DNA of 55,935 nucleotides, taken from DASUGM01 sp036274055 (GTDB lineage: Bacteria > Acidobacteriota > Vicinamibacteria > Vicinamibacterales > SCN-69-37). The position numbers and the translations under genes are program-made. Below, piece by piece: positions 44,062 through 51,184 of this stretch. The notes below the pieces were generated by a model, which saw only the letters and a program-made list of their open reading frames with translations, searched no databases and was not told the origin of the DNA. Within the stretch, counting starts at the first letter, position 1. The number at the start of each line of letters is the position of its first letter. The stretch lies in NCBI GenBank assembly GCA_036274055.1, contig DASUGM010000356.1:1-55935 (forward strand), given 5' to 3'.

Positions 44062-45450
44062 CTAGTGGCCACCCTCGCCGGTGACCGCTTTGACGACGTC
44101 GCCAATCACCTGCTTCGCGTCACCGAACAGCATCAGCGTGTTGTTCGCGTAGTAGAGCTCGTTGTCGATGCCCGCGAAACCGGGATTCATGCTGCGCTTG
44201 ATCGCCAGCACGGTATGCGACTTGTCCGCGTCGATGATCGGCATGCCGTAGATCGGGCTCTTCTCGTCGGTGCGCGCCGCCGGATTGACGACGTCATTGG
44301 CGCCAATTACCAGCGCGACGCTGACCTGCGGCATCTCGGGGTTGATATCGTCCATTTCGACGAGGCGGTCGTAGGGAATATCCGCTTCCGCGAGCAGCAC
44401 GTTCATGTGGCCGGGCATGCGGCCGGCGACCGGATGGACCGCGAACTTCACGTCGACGCCGCGCTTCGTCAGCTGATCGTAGAGATCGCGGACGCGATGC
44501 TGGGCCTGCGCCACCGCCATCCCGTAGCCGGGAATGATGACGACGCTGTCGGCGTTGGTGAGCAGCTCGGCCGCGTCGGTCGCGGTCGCGCTCTTGACCG
44601 TGCGCTGCTCGGCGACCTTCGCTGCCGTCTGCACCGATCCAAACGCGCCGAACAGCACGTTGGTCACCGACCGATTCATCGCCTTGCACATGATGATCGA
44701 CAGCACGAAGCCCGACGCGCCGTCGAGCGCGCCGGCGGCGATCAGCAGCTTGTTCTCGAGCACGAAGCCCATCGCCACCGCCGAGAGCCCGGCGTACGAG
44801 TTGAGGAACGAGATCACCGTCGGCATGTCGGCGCCGCCGATCGGCAGGATCAGCAGCACGCCGAAGATCAGCGCCAACCCGATGATGATCGGAAACGCCC
44901 ATGACTGCGCCGGATCGACCACCAGCCAGCCGCCGAGCCCGATCGCCAGCGTCAGCAGCACGAAGCTGACGATGTTCTGACCGGCGTAGGTCACCGGCCG
45001 GGTGGTGATCTTCTCCGCCAGTTTGCCGGCCGCCATCAGTCCGCCGGTCGCGGTGAGACAGCCGAGAATCACTTCGAGCGCGATCACCGCCATGCGGAAG
45101 CTGGTCAGCTGGCCTTCGCCGAGCCAGAGGTAGTACTTGGCGATGCCGACCAGGCCGGCGGCGAAGCCGCCGAAGGCCTGCGACAACCCGGTCCGCTCCG
45201 GCACGGCGGTCAGCGGCACCCGCGCCAGCGGGATGCCGAGCGCGATGCCGGCCGCGGCGGCGATCGCGATCCATTTGTAAGTGACGATTTCGGGATGGAG
45301 CAGCGTCCCGCCGACGGCGAGGATCATGCCGGTGACGCCGGCGGCGACCGATCGCCGGGCCGTGTCCGGCTGGCTCATCCACCGCAGCGCCAGGATGAAA
45401 CAGGGCGCCGCGGCGAGATAGCAGATTTCGGCAATTGTCTCCGGGGTCAC
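44062..45450 (-). CDS. pntB: NAD(P) transhydrogenase subunit beta
   Basis: A 462-residue PntB. The N-terminal two thirds hold about nine membrane helices of the proton channel (YLWLGEGQLTSFRMAVIALEVILG, GGADMPTVISFLNSYAGLSAVAMGF). The C-terminal NADP(H)-binding domain III shows VVIIPGYGMAVAQAQH, VDVKFAVHPVAGRMPGHMNVLLAEA and IGANDVVNPAA. Length and motifs are complete. The enzyme uses the proton gradient to make NADPH. Its start overlaps the pntAB stop by ATGA. The catalytic alpha-1 subunit gene is not adjacent. Confidence 0.96.
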   Translation of the reverse strand: MTPETIAEICYLAAAPCFILALRWMSQPDTARRSVAAGVTGMILAVGGTLLHPEIVTYKWIAIAAAAGIALGIPLARVPLTAVPERTGLSQAFGGFAAGLVGIAKYYLWLGEGQLTSFRMAVIALEVILGCLTATGGLMAAGKLAEKITTRPVTYAGQNIVSFVLLTLAIGLGGWLVVDPAQSWAFPIIIGLALIFGVLLILPIGGADMPTVISFLNSYAGLSAVAMGFVLENKLLIAAGALDGASGFVLSIIMCKAMNRSVTNVLFGAFGSVQTAAKVAEQRTVKSATATDAAELLTNADSVVIIPGYGMAVAQAQHRVRDLYDQLTKRGVDVKFAVHPVAGRMPGHMNVLLAEADIPYDRLVEMDDINPEMPQVSVALVIGANDVVNPAARTDEKSPIYGMPIIDADKSHTVLAIKRSMNPGFAGIDNELYYANNTLMLFGDAKQVIGDVVKAVTGEGGH

Positions 45451-45743
45451 GACTTCGGAGCCTCGCGGCGCTTGAACATCCGCAGCATCCGGTCCGTGAT
45501 CAGGTAGCCGCTGACCAGGTTGGTGGTCGACGCGAAGACCGCGAGCGCCCCGAGCACCGTGCTCAGCGTGTCGTGCGCTTCACCGGCGATGATGATGGCG
45601 CCAATCACCGCGATCGACGAGATCGCGTTGGTGAGCGACATCAAAGGCGTGTGGAGCAGGCGCGAGACCCGGCGGATGATGTCCAGCCCGAGAAACGCCG
45701 CCAGCATGAAGACGAAGAGGGCGGTCAGCAGATCCAGCTTCAT
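45447..45743 (-). CDS. pntAB: NAD(P) transhydrogenase subunit alpha-2 (membrane part)
   Basis: A 98-residue protein with three membrane helices (TALFVFMLAAFLGLDIIRR, AISSIAVIGAIIIAGE, LGALAVFASTTNLVSGYLIT), matching the separate C-terminal PntA domain of three-subunit transhydrogenases. HTPLMSLTNAISSIAVIGA is characteristic. ATGA overlap with pntB. In three-subunit systems a gene for the soluble NAD(H)-binding alpha-1 subunit normally lies just upstream. Here the upstream minus-strand gene is a PEP-CTERM protein instead, so alpha-1 must be elsewhere or missing. Confidence 0.93.
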   Translation of the reverse strand: MKLDLLTALFVFMLAAFLGLDIIRRVSRLLHTPLMSLTNAISSIAVIGAIIIAGEAHDTLSTVLGALAVFASTTNLVSGYLITDRMLRMFKRREAPKS

Positions 45744-45817
45744 TGCCGCGCCACTCTATCGCACGGCGCCAACCGCCGGCTACCGCGGGGCGCCGCCGCC
45801 GGACGGGGTCGCGCCGG

Positions 45818-46603
45818 TCAGGACCGCCGCGCGCGGTCGCGGAATCGCCGCGCGACGCCGGCCAGACCGATGCCGACGAGCACACAGGTACCCGGTTCCG
45901 GCACCTCGGAGATGTCGCGCGGATCCGGATCCTGCGTGTCGAATTGGGTAATCAACCCGAGCGAGTCGTTGCCGTCGGTCCTCTGGTCCGGACCAGGAAA
46001 AAGCGCGTTGACGTCGCTCGCGGTGACCCGCGACACGATGTCGTCTTCTTCGTACGCGGCGTCGAAATAGGTGGTGAAACCGCCGCCGAAGTTCCGCACA
46101 TCGAACAGCAGGTTGCCGATCGCCGGGTTGTAGAGAAACGCCTGCGTGAAAATGATGTGAATGTCGAAGTCCTTCGGCCCGGCACCGGTGAAGGCACTCG
46201 ACAGTGGCAGCGATCCGCGCGCGAAGACGATCGTGTCGTCCGCGCCGACGTTCTCCGAGAAGGTGTTGCTGAGCCCGTCGACCGCCTTCGTGGTGGTCGA
46301 CATGTTGATCTGGACGTCACTCAAGACCGTCGAGAACGCGCCGCCAAACTCGGTGTCGTCCGGGCGGAAGCTCATGCCGGTGATCACCACCTGGCCAGCG
46401 AAGGCGCCGCTGTCATAGACCTGCTGATACCGCAGCGACGTCACCGGCACAAACGCGCCGCCGAGGTTGAACGGATAGGCGTTGCCGTAATCGCCTTCGA
46501 CGGTCGCCCACGGTCCAGGCAGGATCGGACCAGCACCGGCGGCCGGCGCGACCAGCACCAGCATCAGAATTGCGATCGTTGTGGCGCGCAACGCGATCCG
46601 CAT
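45818..46603 (-). CDS. PEP-CTERM sorting-domain protein
   Basis: A 261-residue exported protein with a signal peptide (ALRATTIAILMLVLVAPAAG) and a beta-rich body (FNLGGAFVPVTSLRYQQVYD, DDTIVFARGSLPLSSAF, FDIHIIFTQAFLYNPAIGNLLFDVRNFGGG). It ends with a PEP-CTERM anchor: VPEPGT, a hydrophobic helix and ARRFRDRARR. Such proteins are processed by exosortase and displayed with exopolysaccharide. The ATG at 46603 has GGAGG 4 bases upstream; a GTG at 46618 is less likely. No exosortase gene in the window. Confidence 0.9.
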   Translation of the reverse strand: MRIALRATTIAILMLVLVAPAAGAGPILPGPWATVEGDYGNAYPFNLGGAFVPVTSLRYQQVYDSGAFAGQVVITGMSFRPDDTEFGGAFSTVLSDVQINMSTTTKAVDGLSNTFSENVGADDTIVFARGSLPLSSAFTGAGPKDFDIHIIFTQAFLYNPAIGNLLFDVRNFGGGFTTYFDAAYEEDDIVSRVTASDVNALFPGPDQRTDGNDSLGLITQFDTQDPDPRDISEVPEPGTCVLVGIGLAGVARRFRDRARRS

Positions 46604-46650
46604 GAAGCCTCCAGGCACGTCCTGAGAGCAAGCGTCGCGCCAAACGCGAT

Positions 46651-46728
46651 TAGCACCTTTTGACCTACCTGAACGTGCTACGCCGTGGAAGTCACCCGGA
46701 GAGCTGACTCTATGGCACGAAGGTGCCA
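46651..46728. promoter_or_regulatory. Two hairpins in the leader upstream of cstA
   Basis: TAGCAC (46651-46656) faces GTGCTA (46675-46680), and TGGCAC, GAAG, GTGCCA (46713-46728) makes a tight 6-bp stem followed by a T-rich stretch (TTTGGTTTTTG). The second may end transcription before cstA or belong to a dispersed repeat type containing AAGGTGCCAGAC. No gene is seen in 46604-46764. Confidence 0.4.
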
Positions 46729-46764
46729 GACATTTGGTTTTTGACTGTCCGCTTGTGAAATAGA

Positions 46765-48591
46765 ATGCCGCCCATGCACGCTGCGTACATCCTCGTCCCG
46801 GCGCTGGGCATCATGGCGATTGCCTACCGCTACTACAGTGCGTTTCTGGCCGCCAAAGTCATGATGCTCGACGACCGTCGAGCGACGCCGGCGCATACGA
46901 TGCGGGACGGGCACAACTACGAACCGACCTCGCGGTTCGTTCTTTTCGGGCACCATTTCGCGGCCATTACCGGCTCCGGTCCGCTGGTCGGCCCGGTGCT
47001 GGCGTCGCAGTTCGGGTGGGCCCCGGGGCTGATGTGGCTCGTTGCCGGCGTCTGCCTGGCCGGGGCCGTCCACGACACCATCATTCTCTGGGCCTCGACC
47101 CGGCGGAAAGGGCAGTCGCTCGCCGAGATCGCCCGTCAGGAAATCGGCCCGGTCGCCGGGTTCACGGCCGGTCTCGCCATCCTGTTCGTCGTCGTCATCG
47201 CGCTCGCCGGGCTGGGTTTCGTGGTCGTCAATGCGCTGGCGGACAGCCCGTGGGGCGTCTTCACGATCGCGATGACGATCCCGCTCGCGCTGTTGATGTC
47301 GCTCTACATGTACCGGATTCGTCCCGGCAAGGTCGGCGAGGCGACGATCATCGGCGTCGTCGGGCTGTTGATCGCGGTCGTCGCCGGCAAGCCGATCGGC
47401 GCGTCGGCGTTCGGCCAGTGGTTCGAGCTATCCCGGACGCAGCTGATCTTCTGGCTGGCCGCCTACGGTTTCGCGGCGTCGGTCCTGCCGGTCTGGCTGC
47501 TGCTCGTGCCGCGCGACTACCTCAGCTCGTTCATGAAGATCGGCACGATCACCGCGCTGGCGATTGGCATCGTCGTCGTCAACCCCGAGCTGCATATGCC
47601 GGCGTTCACGCGCTGGGTCAACGGCGGCGGGCCGATCGTGCCGGGTACGCTGTTCCCATTTGCGTTCATCACCATTGCCTGCGGAGCGATTTCCGGCTTC
47701 CACGCGCTGATTGGTTCAGGCACGACGCCGAAGATGATCGACAAGGAATCGGACATCCGGCCGATCGGCTACGGCGCGATGCTGATCGAAAGCGCCGTCG
47801 GCGTCCTGGCGCTGATTGCCGCCTGCTCGCTGCATCCCGGCGACTACTTCGCGATCAACACGCCGCCTGCGGTCTATCAGACTCTTGGTGAGCAAGTCGT
47901 GAATCTTCCGGTGCTCGAGTCGGAGATCGGCGAGTCCGTCGCCGGCCGCACCGGCGGTGCCGTGTCGCTCGCCGTCGGGATGGCGCAGGTCTTCAGCGCG
48001 CTCCCCGGCATGCGCGGCCTCATGGACTACTGGTACCACTTCGCGATCATGTTCGAGGCGCTGTTCATATTGACGACGATCGATGCCGGCACGCGGGTCG
48101 CGAGGTTTCTCGTCGGCGAATTCCTCGGGAGAGCCTATGCGCCTCTGGGACGCCCGGACTGGCTGCCGGGCGCGGTGTTTACGACGCTGCTCGTGGTTGG
48201 GGCCTGGGCATATTTGATCTCGACCGGCAGCATCAACACGATTTGGCCGATGTTCGGCATCGCCAACCAGTTGCTGGCCTCGGTCGCACTCGCGGTCGGC
48301 ACGACCGTGATCATCAACCTCGGGCGCGCGAGGTACGCGTGGGTGACGCTGGCGCCGATGACGTTTCTCGCGACGACGACGCTGACCGCCGGGTGGCTGA
48401 GCGTCAAGAACATCTACTGGCCGCTTGCCACCGGCGCCGACCCGGCGCGTCATTTCCAGGGGTATCTCACCTCGGCGGTGACGCTGACGATGATGATCTG
48501 CGTGGTCGTGATCCTCGGCGCCGCGGTGCGCAAGTGGTTGGCCGTCGGCAAGACCGGCGTCGACCCGGACCTGCTTCCCGCTCAGACATAG
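46765..48591 (+). CDS. cstA: Carbon starvation protein CstA family pyruvate/peptide transporter
   Basis: A 608-residue protein with about 16 membrane helices. CstA hallmarks: YRYYSAFLAAKVMMLDDRRATPAHTMRDGHNYEPTSR near the start, FGHHFAAITGSGPLVGPVLASQFGW, and LFPFAFITIACGAISGFHALIGSGTTPKM. Known members import pyruvate (E. coli BtsT/CstA) or peptides. The ATG at 46765 lacks a clear Shine-Dalgarno sequence; an ATG at 46774 is possible. No btsS/btsR-type regulators adjoin. Confidence 0.94.
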   Translation: MPPMHAAYILVPALGIMAIAYRYYSAFLAAKVMMLDDRRATPAHTMRDGHNYEPTSRFVLFGHHFAAITGSGPLVGPVLASQFGWAPGLMWLVAGVCLAGAVHDTIILWASTRRKGQSLAEIARQEIGPVAGFTAGLAILFVVVIALAGLGFVVVNALADSPWGVFTIAMTIPLALLMSLYMYRIRPGKVGEATIIGVVGLLIAVVAGKPIGASAFGQWFELSRTQLIFWLAAYGFAASVLPVWLLLVPRDYLSSFMKIGTITALAIGIVVVNPELHMPAFTRWVNGGGPIVPGTLFPFAFITIACGAISGFHALIGSGTTPKMIDKESDIRPIGYGAMLIESAVGVLALIAACSLHPGDYFAINTPPAVYQTLGEQVVNLPVLESEIGESVAGRTGGAVSLAVGMAQVFSALPGMRGLMDYWYHFAIMFEALFILTTIDAGTRVARFLVGEFLGRAYAPLGRPDWLPGAVFTTLLVVGAWAYLISTGSINTIWPMFGIANQLLASVALAVGTTVIINLGRARYAWVTLAPMTFLATTTLTAGWLSVKNIYWPLATGADPARHFQGYLTSAVTLTMMICVVVILGAAVRKWLAVGKTGVDPDLLPAQT

Positions 48592-48601
48592 TGCGGTCGC
48601 A

Positions 48602-48648
48602 GGTTCGCCTGAACTTCCGAACCTCCGAACCTCCGAACTCGTAGAACT
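48602..48648. repeat. Period-8 array (CCGAACCT type)
   Basis: Five 8-base units related to CCGAACCT (two exact) from 48609, preceded by GGTTCG, which can pair with the CGAACC units. It lies in the 61-base gap between cstA and ADOP4, both on the plus strand. Confidence 0.55.
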
Positions 48649-48652
48649 TGAC

Positions 48653-51070
48653 GTGCTGTTCCAGGACGTCCGTTATGCGTTGCGCAGCCTTTGGTACTCC
48701 AAGGGCTTCGCGGTCACCGCGATTCTCTGCCTCGGCTTCGGAATCGGCCTGAATTCGACGATCTTCAGCATCGTCGACGGCGTCCTGCTGAAGCCGTTCC
48801 CTTACAACGAGCCCGACCGCATCGTCGTCCCGGCCATGCACAACCGGCCGCTCGACATCAACGAGGCCTCGTTCTCGTATCTCGACTACCGCGACCTCAA
48901 GGCCGCGGCAACGTCATACACAACGGTTGCCAGCGTCGCCTACCGCAGCCTGACGATCTCGGACGGCGGCGAGCCGGAGCGGTTCCAGGGCGGGCTGGTG
49001 TCGTGGGATTTGTTTCCGATGCTCGGCGTCGCGCCGATTCTCGGTCAGCCCTTCGGTCCGGCGCACGACCAACTGGGCGGCGACGGCGTCGTGCTGATCT
49101 CGCACGCGCTGTGGAAGACGCGATACCAGTTGGCTCAGTCGGTGATCGGCCGCCAGATTCTGGTCAACGCCAAGCCAGCGGTCATTCTCGGCGTGATGCC
49201 CGAGGGCTTCGAGTTCCCCGAGAATCAGAAGCTCTGGATTCCGATCACGCCCGTGGTCGCCAACGATGCCCGCAACGTCCGCGGCCTGAATCTGTTCGCG
49301 CGGTTGAAACCGGGCGTCACGGTCGCGCAGGCGGCCACCGAGACCGACGCGATCGTGACGCGGATTGCCGCCGAACACCCGGACACCAGCCAGAACTGGG
49401 GCGCGCACGTGAACTCGCTGCGCGAGGAGTTCATCCCCACGGACGTCTCGCTCGTAATCTGGCTGATGATGGGCGCGGCGACGATCGTCCTGTTCATCGC
49501 CTGCTCGAACGTCGCCAACCTTCAGTTGGCGCGGGCGTCGACGCGCCGGCGCGAGATCTCGGTGCGCGCCGCGCTGGGCGCCGGCCGGCGCCGGATCCTC
49601 ACGCAGTTGCTGACCGAGAGCGTCGTCCTGTCGCTGTTGTGCCTGCCGCTCGGGCTGATCATCGCGCAGGTCGGCACGAAGATGATCGCCTCGGCGATGC
49701 CGCCGGACGACGTCCCGTATTACATCCGCTGGGAAGTCGACATCCGCTCGGTGGTGTTCACGGTCGCGGTCGCGGTCGGCACCGCGGTGCTGTTCGGGCT
49801 GTTTCCGGCGTTGCAGTCGTCGCGCGGCGACCTGCATGGCGACTTGAAGGAAGGCACGCGCGGCAACAGCGCGCGGCGTTCCTTGCTGCGCAGCGGTCTG
49901 GTGGTGGCGCAGGTGGCGCTGGCGCTGATTTCCCTCGTCGGCGCGATGTTGTTCGTGCGCTCGTTCACGAACCTCGATTCCTACGCCGTTGGCTTCGATC
50001 CGAAGCCGCTGATGTCGATGCGCTTCTACATGCCCGGCGAACCGTACCTGGCCGCGGACGCGAAGGCGCAGCGGGTGCAGGACATCGTCCAGCGCGTCGA
50101 GCAACTGCCCGGCGCGGCGGCGGCGTTCGCGTCGAATCTCGTGCCGCTGCAGAGCGGCGGAGGCGGCGGCAACATCATCGTCGACGGCGTGCCGAGCGAG
50201 AAAGGTCACGAGCCCGGCATTGCATTTACCGGCGTCACTCCGCACTTTCTCAAGACGCTCGGGGTCACGCTGACGCGGGGCCGCGACTTCACCGACGCCG
50301 AAGGCTGGTCGCGCACGCCGCTGGCGATCATCAACGAAACCATGGCGACCCAGCTCTGGGCCGGCCGCGACGCGCTCGGCGGCCGTTTCCGGATGACCGT
50401 CGGCAGCGACGAGGCCAACGACTGGTTCACCGTCATCGGCGTCGTCAAGGACATCAAGCAGGACGGCATCGATCCCGACGACGAGCCGTTTTCGGCGGCC
50501 TACGTGCCGTATCCGTATCAGCAGACGATCAACACCGGTCTGACGATTCGGGTCGCGTCCGGGGATCCGGCGGCGATCACGGCAGCGGTGCGGCGCGAGA
50601 TTCGCGCGTCGGATTCGAACCTGCCGATCTTCCAGGTCGCGACGCTCGAGGAACTGCGCCGCCTCGGCTTCTGGCAGTTCGCGCTGTTCGGCTGGATTTT
50701 CGGCACGATCGGCGTGGTCGGACTGCTCCTCGCGTCGGTCGGGGTCTACGGTGTGCTTTCGTACGCGGTCACCCAGCGGACCCAGGAGATCGGCGTGCGG
50801 GTCGCGCTGGGCGCGACCCGCGGCGTCGTGCTGAAGTTGATCGTCGCGCACGGCATGCTGCTCGCCGGCATCGGTGTCGTGATCGGTCTGGCCGGATCGG
50901 CCGCGGCGATGCCGCTCGCGCAGTCGCTGCTCTACAACGTCAGTCCCTTCGATCCGATCACATTCGCGGCGGTGTCGGTGTTCCTGCTGGCGGTGGCGTT
51001 GGTAGCCAGCGTGCTGCCGGGCCTGCGGGCGACGAAGGTCGATCCGCTGGTCGCGCTGCGAAGAATCTAG
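48653..51070 (+). CDS. ADOP-like permease without prefix, ADOP4
   Basis: An 805-residue ADOP/MacB-type permease starting with GTG at 48653 straight into DVRYALRSLWYSKGFAVTAILCLGFGIGLN; the 70-95-residue prefix found in ADOP1-3 and ADOP5 is absent, and so is an upstream PadR. Two MacB-like cores and FtsX blocks follow (VLFIACSNVANLQLARASTRR; SVGVYGVLSYAVTQRTQEIGVRVALG), ending RATKVDPLVALRRI. It follows cstA by 61 bases. Convergent with ADOP5. Confidence 0.9.
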   Translation: MLFQDVRYALRSLWYSKGFAVTAILCLGFGIGLNSTIFSIVDGVLLKPFPYNEPDRIVVPAMHNRPLDINEASFSYLDYRDLKAAATSYTTVASVAYRSLTISDGGEPERFQGGLVSWDLFPMLGVAPILGQPFGPAHDQLGGDGVVLISHALWKTRYQLAQSVIGRQILVNAKPAVILGVMPEGFEFPENQKLWIPITPVVANDARNVRGLNLFARLKPGVTVAQAATETDAIVTRIAAEHPDTSQNWGAHVNSLREEFIPTDVSLVIWLMMGAATIVLFIACSNVANLQLARASTRRREISVRAALGAGRRRILTQLLTESVVLSLLCLPLGLIIAQVGTKMIASAMPPDDVPYYIRWEVDIRSVVFTVAVAVGTAVLFGLFPALQSSRGDLHGDLKEGTRGNSARRSLLRSGLVVAQVALALISLVGAMLFVRSFTNLDSYAVGFDPKPLMSMRFYMPGEPYLAADAKAQRVQDIVQRVEQLPGAAAAFASNLVPLQSGGGGGNIIVDGVPSEKGHEPGIAFTGVTPHFLKTLGVTLTRGRDFTDAEGWSRTPLAIINETMATQLWAGRDALGGRFRMTVGSDEANDWFTVIGVVKDIKQDGIDPDDEPFSAAYVPYPYQQTINTGLTIRVASGDPAAITAAVRREIRASDSNLPIFQVATLEELRRLGFWQFALFGWIFGTIGVVGLLLASVGVYGVLSYAVTQRTQEIGVRVALGATRGVVLKLIVAHGMLLAGIGVVIGLAGSAAAMPLAQSLLYNVSPFDPITFAAVSVFLLAVALVASVLPGLRATKVDPLVALRRI

Positions 51071-51073
51071 ATA

Positions 51074-51169
51074 CTTGACGTGAAGCAAGTGTGGGAAATG
51101 CAGGCAGTGTAGGAAAAGCCTATTTGGTTTATCCACTACCCTCACTTCCTACACTACCTCCACGTCAAA
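51074..51169. repeat. Inverted period-9 array between convergent ADOP genes
   Basis: Left: five 9-base units ending in GTG/ATG/AAG (51074-51118). Right: four 9-base units starting CAC (CACTACCCT, CACTTCCTA, CACTACCTC, CACGTCAAA; 51134-51169). 51075-51111 and 51132-51168 match inversely at 28 of 37 positions. A bidirectional terminator role fits the position. Confidence 0.7.
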
Positions 51170-51184
51170 GATCCAAGAAACGGG

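Noticed and set aside
43994..44069. Rho-independent terminator for pntB
   Set aside because: The 8-base inverted repeat spans a 67-base loop and lacks a T-tract; the array explains the sequence better.
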